This document shows positions 1 to 8,823 of a stretch of DNA of 64,000 nucleotides, one piece after another (the first letter of the stretch is position 1; the number at the start of each line of letters is the position of its first letter). Below the pieces are notes generated by a model. It ran no database searches. It was not told the DNA's origin and was given only the letters and a program-made list of their open reading frames with translations. Location: positions 186,001-250,000 of the forward strand of contig NZ_JNIX01000010.1 in the NCBI RefSeq assembly GCF_000701445.1, written 5' to 3'. The position numbers and the translations under genes were made by a program. The DNA is from Brevundimonas bacteroides DSM 4726 (GTDB taxonomy: Bacteria; Pseudomonadota; Alphaproteobacteria; Caulobacterales; Caulobacteraceae).

Positions 1-1
1 C

Positions 2-820
2 ATCCGCGACTGCGACGCCGTGGCCTTCGTCGCCCGCTGCTTCGTCGACGACGACATCACCCACGTCGAAAACCGGATCGACCCGATCAGCGACCTGGAG
101 ATCATCGAGACCGAGCTGATGCTGGCCGACCTCGAGAGCCTGGAGCGTCGCCGGGTGCAGATGGAGAAGCGCGCCAAGGGCGGCGACAAGGAGAGCCAGC
201 TGAGCCTGAAGCTGGTCGACCTGGCCCTGTCCAAGCTGAACGCCGGCAAACCCGCGCGCACGGCCCTGCCCGAGGTGTCCAAGGAAGACCGAAAGGCCTG
301 GGACATGCTGCAGCTGCTGACGGCGCTGCCCGCGCTTTATGTCGCCAACGTCGACGAGGCCTCGGCCGACAAGGGCAATGAACTGTCCGACCGGGTGGCT
401 GAGCGGGCGAAGGCCGATGGGGCGAACACCGTCGTCATCTCGGCCAAGATCGACGCCGAACTGGCCGTGCTGGACGAGGCCGAGCAGATGGAGTTCCTGG
501 AGAGCATGGGGCTGGCCGAACCCGGTCTGAACCGTCTGATCCGCGAGGCCTATGCCCTGCTGGGCCTTCAGTCCTACTTTACGGCGGGGCCGAAGGAGGC
601 GCGGGCCTGGACCATCCCGATCGGGGCGACGGCGCCCCAGGCGGCGGGCGTGATCCATTCCGACTTCGAGAAGGGATTCATCCGCGCCGAGACCATCGCC
701 TTCGACGACTACGTCGCCTATCGCGGCGAGGCCAAGGCGCGCGAGGCCGGCAAGCTGCGCGCCGAGGGCAAGAGCTATGTCGTCAAGGACGGCGACGTCA
801 TGAATTTCCTGTTCAGCTGA
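2..820 (+). CDS. ychF: YchF/Obg-family ATPase, C-terminal part
   Basis: The frame is open from the first bases, so the gene begins upstream. About 272 codons are present of the family's usual 360-odd, so the N-terminal P-loop of the G domain lies outside the window. Visible are the helical coiled-coil insert (IETELMLADLESLERR, about residues 35-60 of this fragment) and the C-terminal TGS-like domain ending KDGDVMNFLFS, both typical of YchF. Family members are ribosome-associated, redox-responsive ATPases of the cytoplasm. The DUF1993 gene follows after 11 bases. The identity is firm. The 5' end is missing only because of the window edge. Confidence 0.95.
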   Translation: MRDCDAVAFVARCFVDDDITHVENRIDPISDLEIIETELMLADLESLERRRVQMEKRAKGGDKESQLSLKLVDLALSKLNAGKPARTALPEVSKEDRKAWDMLQLLTALPALYVANVDEASADKGNELSDRVAERAKADGANTVVISAKIDAELAVLDEAEQMEFLESMGLAEPGLNRLIREAYALLGLQSYFTAGPKEARAWTIPIGATAPQAAGVIHSDFEKGFIRAETIAFDDYVAYRGEAKAREAGKLRAEGKSYVVKDGDVMNFLFS

Positions 821-831
821 GGCCTCTGAGC

Positions 832-1344
832 ATGAGTTATGCGCCTTTCGCCCTGACGACATTCCGGAACATGTTGGGGACGCTCGACCATCTGGTCGGC
901 AGGGCTCAGGACGCCGGGCTGACGGACGAGATTCTGGCGTCGAAGCTGGCCGAGGACATGTTTCCGCTGGAGCTGCAGTTCCGCATCGCGATCAATCAGG
1001 TGCTGCTGGCGCTGAATCAGGTCGGCGGGCAGACGGCACCGCTGGAGAAGACGACCTACGCATCGCTGGCGGAGGTGCGGGAGCGCATCGCCGCGGTGCG
1101 CGCGCGGGTCGACGAGGCCAATGCGGACGACTGGGCGGCCGTGGACGGAACGGTCGACCTGACCCTGCCAAACGGTGTCCGCTTCGTGATGACGGCGGAG
1201 GAGGACATCCGGGACTGGATCCTGCCGAACTTCTACTTCCATGTGAGCATGGCGTACGCCCTGCTGCGCCACACGGGGGTGGAGATCGGCAAGCTGGACT
1301 TCATTCCGCACATGGCCCGGTACCAGCGGGAGCTGGCCGCGTAG
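832..1344 (+). CDS. DUF1993 family protein
   Basis: A 170-residue soluble helical protein whose whole length resembles DUF1993: N-terminal TTFRNMLGTLDHLVGRA, the segment MFPLELQFRIA, and a C-terminal segment PNFYFHVSMAYALLRHTGVEIGK. DUF1993 proteins resemble the DinB-like four-helix fold, and no enzymatic activity is established that I know of. The ATG lies 11 bases after the ychF stop, so co-transcription is likely. There is no signal peptide or membrane segment. Confidence 0.85.
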   Translation: MSYAPFALTTFRNMLGTLDHLVGRAQDAGLTDEILASKLAEDMFPLELQFRIAINQVLLALNQVGGQTAPLEKTTYASLAEVRERIAAVRARVDEANADDWAAVDGTVDLTLPNGVRFVMTAEEDIRDWILPNFYFHVSMAYALLRHTGVEIGKLDFIPHMARYQRELAA

Positions 1345-1356
1345 AACCGCCGACCG

Positions 1357-1839
1357 CTAGGGCACCGCGTCTGCCAGCGTGGTGCACTTCCTCAGCATAA
1401 CCGGGCCGCCACCGCGATCCAGGTAGGTCAGGCGCAGGACGTCGTCCGAGACCGAAAGCTTCACGCGCTCCTGGCTGCTCGTTCCTTCGGCGACGCAGGC
1501 GAGCGTGGCGACATAGCCGTCGGCCGCCTGATCGACCGCGCCGATGGCGCAGCTGTTCTCATAGCCTTCAAACCGAGTGGGGGTGATCTCGATCGGACGC
1601 TCTGGGCCTTGGGTGTTCAGGCACCAGGACACATCGGCGGTCCAGCGGCCGACAAAGCTGACGGGACCGCGACCGGGAACCATCGAGACAGTCCCCTTGT
1701 CGGCGGGCAAGGCCGGGTCCGGGGCCGTCACCGGAGCGGCCGGCTCGGTCGGCGAATTGACCGGGGCGGCGTCACCGCAGGCGACCAGGGCCAGGGCGGA
1801 GAGGACGACAGCGGGAAAAGCCTGGGTCTGCGATCTCAT
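1357..1839 (-). CDS. predicted lipoprotein of unknown function
   Basis: I chose the start at MRSQTQAF because it is followed directly by a hydrophobic signal and a lipobox-like LALVAC, predicting a lipidated mature N-terminus near residue 21. The frame stays open upstream to 1926, but that extension looks non-coding. A proline- and alanine-rich linker leads to a compact domain (about residues 55-160) with four cysteines (WCLNT, NSCAIG, LACVAEG, RKCTT), possibly two disulfides, and strands like a small beta-barrel. I do not recognise a named family. It is convergent with the DUF1993 gene and divergent from the TonB receptor. Confidence 0.7.
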   Translation of the reverse strand: MRSQTQAFPAVVLSALALVACGDAAPVNSPTEPAAPVTAPDPALPADKGTVSMVPGRGPVSFVGRWTADVSWCLNTQGPERPIEITPTRFEGYENSCAIGAVDQAADGYVATLACVAEGTSSQERVKLSVSDDVLRLTYLDRGGGPVMLRKCTTLADAVP

Positions 1840-1889
1840 GAGGCACGAACGCGATGCCGCCTCGCTTGGTTCATAATTGCGATTGAATT

Positions 1890-1912
1890 GCAGAAGCGTT
1901 CTCATTATCAGT
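1890..1912. promoter_or_regulatory. putative Fur box upstream of the TonB receptor
   Basis: Read on the minus strand, the bases give GATAATGAGAACGCTTCTGC, close to the classic Fur consensus and to the TGAGAAT-N-ATTCTCA form described for Caulobacter. It lies about 30 bases before the receptor start and also between divergent genes. Iron-dependent repression of the receptor and the DUF6607 gene is inferred. Confidence 0.5.
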
Positions 1913-1940
1913 TCGGTCGTCCTCAAGCGGAGCCCTTGTC

Positions 1941-4157
1941 ATGCGTCCCCTCCTCGCCCTGTCCGTGTCCTCGATGGCGCTGGCCCTGGCCTTGCCAGCG
2001 CTGGCCGAGCCGGACGCGAATGATCCGGGCGTGGCGACCCAGCTGCCGCCCGTCACGGTCGTGGCGACCCGCAGCGAGACCCGCGTCGACGAGGCGCCCG
2101 CCACGGTCACCGTCTTCACCGCCGATCAGATCGAGCGGCTGCTGTTCACCGACATCAAGGACCTGGTCCGCTACGAGCCCGGCGTCAGCGTCGTCAGCCA
2201 ACCGGCGCGGTTCGGCGCGGCGCTGGGGAGCACCGGACGGGCGGGCAACGAGGGCTTCACCATCCGGGGTCTGGGCGGAGATCGCGTGCTGATCGTCGTG
2301 GACGGCGTGCGCAGTCCCGACGGCTTCGTCTTCGGCGCCCAGAGCGTCGGGCGCGGCGGATACTCCGATCTGGACCTGATGCGGTCTGTCGAGATCCTGC
2401 GTGGTCCGGCCTCGGCCCTATATGGCTCCGACGGGGTCGCGGGCGCGGTCAGCTTCACCACAAAGGACCCGGCCGACCTGCTGACCAGCGGACGCGACAT
2501 CGCCGCCCGAGGCCGCGTGGCCTACAACTCCGCCGACGCAAGCTGGACCGAGGGGCTGGCGCTCGCGGGCCGGGCCGGGGCGTGGTCGGCGCTGCTGGCC
2601 TATACCCGCCGCGATGCGCAGGAGACCGAGACCGGCGGCGACAACGACATCGTCGGGCCACTGCGGACCACCGCCAATCCGCAGGACATCCAGTCCAATG
2701 CCATCCTTGGGAAGATCGTCTGGGACGTCGCGCCCGGCCACGCGCTGCGCCTGACCTGGGATCACTATGACAGCGAGGTCTTCGCCGATGTGCTGAGCGG
2801 GCGCACGGCGACGGTTCTGAACCTGACGGCGAACGACGAGACGACACGCGATCGGGTCAGCCTGGACTGGCGCGGGACCGATGTCTTCGGCCTCGACCGC
2901 GCGCACGTCGCGGCCTACTGGCAGGAGGCCGAGACGCGGCAGTTCACCTTCGAGGACCGGACGCCCGCCGTCGACCGGACGCGGGACAACACCTTCGACA
3001 ACCGGGTCTATGGCGTCGCAGCGGACGGGCGCACAACGGCGAACCTGGGCGGCGTCGCCCACCGCCTGACCTTCGGCGGCGACTGGTCCGAGACGCGCCA
3101 GCAGGGCATTCGCGACGGCACGGTTCCGCCGTTCGGAGAGACCTTCCCCACCAGCCCCTTTCCGATCACCGACTACACCCTGGCTGGCGTCTTCGTTCAG
3201 GACGAGATCAGCCTGCTGGACGACCGGCTGAGGATCATCCCGGCCCTGCGCTATGACGCCTATGAGCTGTCGACCGACGCCGACCCGCTGTACGTCGGCG
3301 CGCGCGCGGACCAGTCCGACAGCCGCGTGTCGCCCAAGCTGGGCGTGGTCTGGCAGGCGACACCGAGGTTTCAGCTGTTCGCCAACTGGGCCGAGGGCTT
3401 CAAGGCGCCGACGCCGAGCCAGGTGAACAACGGCTTTTCCAACGCGCCAGCGGGCTACGTCTCCATCCCCAACCCGGACCTCGAGCCCGAGACGAGCCGC
3501 AGCGTCGAGGCGGGCCTGCGTTTGCGAGACATCGACTTCGCGGGCGGGGCGATGGCGTTCCAGCTGGTGGCCTTCCGGTCGGACTATGAGAACTTCATCA
3601 GCCAGCAGGTGGTGTCGGGCGCCTTCACGCCGCAGAAACCGGCGGTGTTCCAGTTCGTCAACTTCACCGATGTGGAGGTGAAGGGGCTGGAGAGCCGGGC
3701 GCGTATCGACTGGGACAGCGGCTGGCGACTGAACCTGTCCGGCGCCTGGGCCGACGGCGAGCAGACGACGGCGGGGGCGACCACCGCGCTGCCGAGCATC
3801 GACCCGATCAAGCTGGTTGGCGGTCTGGGCTGGGACGATCCGCAAGGCCGGTTCGGGGCCGAGGTGATCCTCACCTGGTCCGACGCCAAGAAGGCGCGCG
3901 ACACCGATGGTCTGGCCTGTTTCAACGCTGTGCCGGTCAACGGCTGCTACGTCGGCGACAGCTTCCGGCTGGTCGATGTGACCGGATACTGGAACGTCAC
4001 CGAGCAGGTCACGGCCCGGATCGGCGTCTTCAACCTGTTCGACGAGACCTACAGCTGGTGGAGCGACGTGCGCGGGGTGGCCAACACCTCGGCAGTGGTC
4101 GACGCCTACACCCAGCCGGGCCGCAATGTCGGCCTGTCGCTCTCCTTGCGTCTGTGA
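1941..4157 (+). CDS. TonB-dependent haem/hemoglobin-type outer-membrane receptor
   Basis: 738 residues with signal peptide (LALALPALA), a TonB-box region, plug domain (about 35-160, including VFTADQIERLL, RGLGGDRVLIVVDGVR and RGPASALYGSDGVAGAVSF) and a 22-strand-type barrel. The barrel carries the NPDLEPETS signature (about residue 515) common in the TonB-dependent hemoglobin/transferrin/lactoferrin receptor family. GGAG sits 8 bases before the ATG. The DUF6607 gene follows after 35 bases, and a Fur-like box lies just upstream, so TonB-powered uptake of haem or an iron complex is likely. The exact ligand cannot be read from sequence. Confidence 0.9.
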   Translation: MRPLLALSVSSMALALALPALAEPDANDPGVATQLPPVTVVATRSETRVDEAPATVTVFTADQIERLLFTDIKDLVRYEPGVSVVSQPARFGAALGSTGRAGNEGFTIRGLGGDRVLIVVDGVRSPDGFVFGAQSVGRGGYSDLDLMRSVEILRGPASALYGSDGVAGAVSFTTKDPADLLTSGRDIAARGRVAYNSADASWTEGLALAGRAGAWSALLAYTRRDAQETETGGDNDIVGPLRTTANPQDIQSNAILGKIVWDVAPGHALRLTWDHYDSEVFADVLSGRTATVLNLTANDETTRDRVSLDWRGTDVFGLDRAHVAAYWQEAETRQFTFEDRTPAVDRTRDNTFDNRVYGVAADGRTTANLGGVAHRLTFGGDWSETRQQGIRDGTVPPFGETFPTSPFPITDYTLAGVFVQDEISLLDDRLRIIPALRYDAYELSTDADPLYVGARADQSDSRVSPKLGVVWQATPRFQLFANWAEGFKAPTPSQVNNGFSNAPAGYVSIPNPDLEPETSRSVEAGLRLRDIDFAGGAMAFQLVAFRSDYENFISQQVVSGAFTPQKPAVFQFVNFTDVEVKGLESRARIDWDSGWRLNLSGAWADGEQTTAGATTALPSIDPIKLVGGLGWDDPQGRFGAEVILTWSDAKKARDTDGLACFNAVPVNGCYVGDSFRLVDVTGYWNVTEQVTARIGVFNLFDETYSWWSDVRGVANTSAVVDAYTQPGRNVGLSLSLRL

Positions 4158-4192
4158 CGCGCCCCATCCCCATCCCAACGAGAGAGGTTCCC

Positions 4193-5170
4193 ATGCGCAC
4201 CCTTGTGATCGCCGCCGTCCTGATGACCGCGGGCGCCCTGCCCGCCTATGCCGCCGTGACCGAGCCCGTCGCCGCCCAGGCCGAGGCCGCCGCCTTCGAG
4301 CGCGACCGTCAGGCCATCCTGGGCCAGGTCGGCAACTATCGCGTTCGCTTCGACATGCGCGAGACCGTCTCGTTTCTACCCGGGTATTCACCGCTGGAGC
4401 CCAAGACCTCGGGCGGGTTCGAGAACGTGCGGGTGCTGGAGGACACGGGCGACCGGATCGTTCTCCAGCACACTCTGGTCATGACCCACGAGGGCCAGAC
4501 CGTTATCGTCAAGCACTGGCGCCAGGACTGGACCTATGAGCCGGAGACCGTACTGACTTATGCCGGACCCGATCGATGGGTGCTGAGCCCGGTGTCCACC
4601 GAGGACCGGGCGGGGGCCTGGTCGCAGACCGTGTGGCAGACCGACGACAGCCCCCGCTACGGCGGCGTCGGGCGGTGGAGCCACGACAACGGCCTGGTGC
4701 AGTGGACCAGCAATGATACGGCCCGGCCGCTGGCGCGCCGCGATGCGATCCGCGAGCGGCCCTATGACCGCTATGTCGGGGTCAACCGCCACGCCCTGAT
4801 GCCGGGCGGCTGGGTGCACATCCAGGACAATCTGAAGCTGGCGGCGGCCGAGGGCGACGACGCGGGCGTGACGACCGTGGTGCACGAGGACGTGGTCAAC
4901 ACCTATCGTGTCTCGACCGACTACGACCCTGCGCCGGGCGACGCCTATTGGGCCGAGACGGCCGACTACTGGGCGGCGGTGCGGGCGGCTTGGGACGAGG
5001 CCATCGCGCGCCACGGCGGCATCGGCCTGGAGGAAGAGCCGCAGGCCGGAGCCATCACCGGGCCGGCCCTGATGAACCTGGCCGATCAGATCCGGGACGG
5101 CGCCGTTACGACGCAGGCGGCGATCGAACAGGCGCGGACCCTGATCGCGGGGTCGACGACCACGCCCTGA
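4193..5170 (+). CDS. DUF6607 family periplasmic protein
   Basis: 325 residues with a signal peptide (MRTLVIAAVLMTAGALPAYA) and strong RBS GAGAGAGG before the ATG. The longer open frame from 4058 overlaps the receptor and lacks support. The mature protein is rich in aromatic beta-strand segments (HWRQDWTYEPE, GVGRWSHDNGLVQWTSND, VGVNRHALMPGGWVHIQDN) typical of DUF6607. Relatives commonly sit beside TonB receptors of the haem type. A role as periplasmic or outer-membrane-associated accessory to the upstream receptor is inferred from context only. Confidence 0.8.
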   Translation: MRTLVIAAVLMTAGALPAYAAVTEPVAAQAEAAAFERDRQAILGQVGNYRVRFDMRETVSFLPGYSPLEPKTSGGFENVRVLEDTGDRIVLQHTLVMTHEGQTVIVKHWRQDWTYEPETVLTYAGPDRWVLSPVSTEDRAGAWSQTVWQTDDSPRYGGVGRWSHDNGLVQWTSNDTARPLARRDAIRERPYDRYVGVNRHALMPGGWVHIQDNLKLAAAEGDDAGVTTVVHEDVVNTYRVSTDYDPAPGDAYWAETADYWAAVRAAWDEAIARHGGIGLEEEPQAGAITGPALMNLADQIRDGAVTTQAAIEQARTLIAGSTTTP

Positions 5171-5318
5171 TCAGTTCCTCCCCGCCATGCGGGGAAAGGG
5201 GTCCGCCGACGGCGGTGGTGTGGGCGACCGCGCACACCGTGTCCGGAGCTGGCCCCCTTCACCGCTTCGCGGTCAACCTCCCCTGTTTCGCTGCGATTCA
5301 CGGGGGAGGATCAGTGAT
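5165..5318. repeat. intergenic inverted-repeat element
   Basis: The gap between two convergent genes is bounded by near-palindromic ends: ATCAGTTCCTCCCCG on the left and CGGGGGAGGATCAGTGAT on the right. Internal sequence (GGTGTGGGCGACCGC, CTTCACCGCTTCGCGG) is hairpin-prone. This CCTCCCC...GGGGAGG architecture resembles dispersed non-coding repeats of Caulobacterales and Rhizobiales. It may also terminate transcription from both sides. Confidence 0.55.
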
Positions 5319-6961
5319 TATTGCCGCGCGCTGGCCGTGCGTTCGCGGACCACGCCGAACTCCGAGGTCGACTTCCAGCCGGGCCAGTCCTCGCCGTTGG
5401 CCAGGTCCTGGCCCAGGCGATACAGCAGGGTCAGGTTCTCGACCGCCGAGCGGAAGTCGAGCTCCTCGGACCATTCGTCGGACGGGCGGTGATAGTCGGC
5501 CCCGAATTTGGCGCGCCATGCGGCCTCGCCGGCCTCACGGCCACCCTCGTCCCAGTCCCAACCATGCCAGGTCATGAGCGCCGGCACGCCCGCGCGGGCG
5601 AAGGGAAAGTGGTCGGAGCGGTAGTAGAAGCCCTGTTCCGGCATACCGTCGTCGCCGACGTAGCGGCCCTCGGGCTCCGCCAGCGCCTGAAGCCGGTCCT
5701 CCAGATCGTTCTGGCCCTTGCCGAAGATGGCTATGTCGCGGGTCGGGGGCGACAGAGGCAGCATGTCGATGTTGATGTCGGCCACCGTCGTGGCCAGCGG
5801 ATAGACCGGGTCGGCGGTGTAGGCGTAGGCGCCGAGCAGCCCCATCTCCTCGGCCGCCATGTGGGCGAAGACCACCGAGCGTTCCGGTCGCGGGGCGGCG
5901 GCGAATTGGCGCGCCATCTCGACGATAGCGACGGTGCCCGAAGCATTGTCCCAGGCGCCGTTGTAGATGTTGTCCTCGGTCGTCGAGACGGGGCTGACGT
6001 GGTCGGCGCCGACGCCGACGTGGTCCCAGTGGGCGGAATAGATGATGACCTCGTCCGGGCGCTCGGTGCCCTCGATGCGGGCCAGCAGGTTGTGGGTCGT
6101 GAAGGTCGAGATCGTCTCCTCGGCCGCAACCGACAGGGTCACGCCCTCCAGCGCCTTGGCCCGGAAGGCGCCGGTGGCGAAGTCGGCCATGTCGGCCGGG
6201 GTCAGGCCGGCGGCAGCCGCCCACATCTGGGCCGTGTCGTGGTTGATCGCACCGGAGAACTCGAGGTCCGCAGCGCCCGGCGTCAGGGTGCGCTCGCGGC
6301 TGTTGAACTGGCCGGCGCGCAGCCAGTTGGCGTCGGTCGCAGGGGTCATGACCAGGGTGATGATGCCCACCGCGCCCCGGCGGAAGGCCTCGTCGGCCTT
6401 GTAGGCGCCGGACTGGTAGTTGGTGGCGTAGGCGCCGTTGAACCGGTCTGTCACTTCCGGCGCGGTGGGCTCGCCCGACATGACGATGACGACCTTGCCG
6501 CGGACGTCGATGTCGCCATAGTCGTCCCAGTCCCGCTCGGGCGCATGGATGCCGTGGCCGGCGAAGACCAGGCCCGCGTTCTGGATGGCGGCGCGGCCGT
6601 CATTGGTGGCGGAGCGCAGGATGATATCGGTACCGACCGTCAGGGGACGGGCGACACCGTCCGGGCCGGTCCAACTGGCCGAGGCCGAGCCCGCGACCGG
6701 GGTGTAGCGCTTCAGCTCAACGACCTGGAGCCACTGGCCATTAGGGCCGCCGGGCTGCACACCCATCGCCTCGTACTGGGCCTGGAGCCAGGCCAAGGTC
6801 AGGCGCTCGCCCTCCGTGCCTGGATAGCGGCCCTGGAACTCATCCGTCGAGATCTGGCGGATCCCGTCCGAAAGCCGTTCGGCCGAGAAATCCTGCGCCT
6901 GGGTCAGGCCCGCGCCTAGCACCATCGCCAGGGCGGCCACGCCGCCGATCAGTCCACGCAT
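5318..6961 (-). CDS. secreted M28-family metallopeptidase
   Basis: About 547 residues with signal peptide (LAMVLGAGLTQAQ), a protease-associated insert in the middle, and an M28 catalytic domain: first Zn ligand in SAHWDHVG, bridging Asp in GAWDNASG, general-base region AAEEMG, NIDML, and last ligand in YRSDHFPF. M28 enzymes are di-zinc aminopeptidases or carboxypeptidases acting outside the cytoplasm. The start is ambiguous. A TTG two codons upstream (6967) sits 6 bases from GGAGGA, whereas the ATG used here sits 12 bases away. The gene is convergent with DUF6607. Confidence 0.88.
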   Translation of the reverse strand: MRGLIGGVAALAMVLGAGLTQAQDFSAERLSDGIRQISTDEFQGRYPGTEGERLTLAWLQAQYEAMGVQPGGPNGQWLQVVELKRYTPVAGSASASWTGPDGVARPLTVGTDIILRSATNDGRAAIQNAGLVFAGHGIHAPERDWDDYGDIDVRGKVVIVMSGEPTAPEVTDRFNGAYATNYQSGAYKADEAFRRGAVGIITLVMTPATDANWLRAGQFNSRERTLTPGAADLEFSGAINHDTAQMWAAAAGLTPADMADFATGAFRAKALEGVTLSVAAEETISTFTTHNLLARIEGTERPDEVIIYSAHWDHVGVGADHVSPVSTTEDNIYNGAWDNASGTVAIVEMARQFAAAPRPERSVVFAHMAAEEMGLLGAYAYTADPVYPLATTVADINIDMLPLSPPTRDIAIFGKGQNDLEDRLQALAEPEGRYVGDDGMPEQGFYYRSDHFPFARAGVPALMTWHGWDWDEGGREAGEAAWRAKFGADYHRPSDEWSEELDFRSAVENLTLLYRLGQDLANGEDWPGWKSTSEFGVVRERTASARQ

Positions 6962-7109
6962 CGTCAAGGGTCGTCCTCCGTTGTTGGCGGGACCCTAAGC
7001 GCGGATTAGAGGTCACGCGCATTACGGTTTCGTCATGTGGCGGGCCAATGGGGGATCGAGCAGGACGGACGCCTTGACCCTGGCGGTCGGGCGTCGTGAT
7101 CTCCTGCCC

Positions 7110-8819
7110 ATGTTCATTCGCGCCACCGCCCTCGCCGCCCTCCTGCTCGCCACGCCTGTTCTGGCTCAGACGCCGCCAGCGGAATCCGCGGCCCAGACCC
7201 TGCAGAGCGGCCGGCCCCTGGCCCCAGAGCAGGCGGCCGTGACGCTGGATGTCGCCGACCTCGCCATCAAGGTGCTCCCCGAGACGCGGTCGATCGAGGC
7301 GATCGCGACCCTGACCTTCACCGCCACCGCCCCGGTAGAACGGCTGGTCGTCGACCTGGATGAGCGGTTCACCGTCGCCGATGTCCATATCGACGGCGTC
7401 GCCCTGTCGGCCGACGGCGACTGGGGTCAGGACGACGGCCGCCTGTGGGCGCAGCTCGCCACGACCCTTTCTCCCGGTGCCTCCACCTCCCTGCGTATCG
7501 CCTATTCCGGCCAGCCGCGCGTCGCGCCGCGCGCGCCTTGGAATGGAGGCTTCGTCTGGTCGACCGCCCCGTCGGGCGAACCCTGGATCGCCACGGCGGT
7601 GCAGGGCGAGGGCTGCGACCTTTTCTGGCCGTGCATCGACTCCAGCCTGTCAGAACCGGGCCGGGTGGACCTGCACATCACCGTGCCGTCGAACCTGTCG
7701 GCACCGTCCAACGGCCGCTTCCTGGGCACGGTCGATCATGGCGACGGCTGGACCACCTGGAACTGGTCGGCCCGCAACATCAATCCTTACGCCGTCGCCC
7801 TCACCGTCGGCCCGTATGAGAAGGTCGAGGCGACCTACCAGAGCCGGTTCGGCAACAGCTTCCCGATGGAATACTGGCACCTGAAGTCCGACGACCCCGC
7901 CAAGGTCGCCGCCCTGTTCCCCCAGTTCGCCCCCATGCTGGACTTCTTCGAGGCGACCGTCGGCCCCTACCCCTTCGCCGACGAGAAGATGGGTGTGGTC
8001 GAGACACCGCACCTGGGCATGGAACACCAGACCATCAACGCCTACGGCAACGGCTATCGCATCGACCTGCGCGGCTACGACTGGCTGTTGCAGCACGAAC
8101 TGGCCCACGAGTGGTTCGGCAACCAGATGACCCACGCCAACATCGATGACTTCTGGCTGCACGAGGGCCTCGGCACCTACATGCAGCCGCTGTATGCGCG
8201 CTGGCTGCACGGCGACCGCTACATGCAGATCGAACTGGGCGAGCTGCACGCCAGTCTGGCGAATATCTTTCCCATCGTGAGGGACGAGGCGCTCGTGGGG
8301 AACGGGTATCTCGGGGGCCAGGGGCCCGGCAACGACATCTACTTCAAGGGCGCGCTCGTCGCCCATACTCTGCGAATGCTGATCGGCGACGAGGCGTTCT
8401 TCCGCTCGCTGAGGGTCCTGATCTATGGCCACCCGGACCCGCGGCCCGGCAGCTTCACCACCATGCGCCGTTCGACGCGCGACTTCGTCAGAATAGTCGA
8501 GGCCGAGACAGGCCAGGAGCTGAGCTGGTTCTTCGAGGCCTATCTGCTCAACGGCGATCTGCCGGTTCTGAACCAGAGCCGCGAGGGCGACCGGTTGACA
8601 CTGTCATGGCGCGTATCCGGCTATAGCGCCGGCGTGCCCTTCCGCATGCCGGTCGAGGTCGAGATCGACGGCGTCGTCACGACCGTCCCGATGACCGACG
8701 GCCGGGGCGAGATCAGCGTCCCTGCAAACGCCTCGGTCCTGATCGATCCGGATAACAAGGTGCTGCGTCGGCTTGATCTGATCGAGACCTATCGCGCCTC
8801 CCGAGCCCGCCCGAACTGA
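7110..8819 (+). CDS. M1-family aminopeptidase
   Basis: 569 residues from the ATG that gives a clean signal peptide (MFIRATALAALLLATPVLAQ). The frame runs back to 7035 but that part has no signal-peptide logic. The zinc site is complete: H329-E330-x-x-H333 with the third ligand E352 (HEGLG). The exopeptidase motif appears as GMEHQ rather than GAMEN, a variant seen in secreted M1 peptidases. It is likely a periplasmic aminopeptidase working alongside the divergent M28 enzyme in peptide breakdown. The C-terminal ERAP1-like domain is absent. Confidence 0.9.
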   Translation: MFIRATALAALLLATPVLAQTPPAESAAQTLQSGRPLAPEQAAVTLDVADLAIKVLPETRSIEAIATLTFTATAPVERLVVDLDERFTVADVHIDGVALSADGDWGQDDGRLWAQLATTLSPGASTSLRIAYSGQPRVAPRAPWNGGFVWSTAPSGEPWIATAVQGEGCDLFWPCIDSSLSEPGRVDLHITVPSNLSAPSNGRFLGTVDHGDGWTTWNWSARNINPYAVALTVGPYEKVEATYQSRFGNSFPMEYWHLKSDDPAKVAALFPQFAPMLDFFEATVGPYPFADEKMGVVETPHLGMEHQTINAYGNGYRIDLRGYDWLLQHELAHEWFGNQMTHANIDDFWLHEGLGTYMQPLYARWLHGDRYMQIELGELHASLANIFPIVRDEALVGNGYLGGQGPGNDIYFKGALVAHTLRMLIGDEAFFRSLRVLIYGHPDPRPGSFTTMRRSTRDFVRIVEAETGQELSWFFEAYLLNGDLPVLNQSREGDRLTLSWRVSGYSAGVPFRMPVEVEIDGVVTTVPMTDGRGEISVPANASVLIDPDNKVLRRLDLIETYRASRARPN

Positions 8820-8823
8820 GCGA

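Noticed and set aside
2418..4391. 657-codon open frame antisense to the TonB receptor
   Set aside because: Low-complexity Arg/Gly/Val-rich translation with no family resemblance; caused by high GC at third positions of the real gene.
5321..6919. 532-codon open frame opposite the M28 peptidase
   Set aside because: Mirror frame of a gene with intact signal peptide and catalytic motifs.
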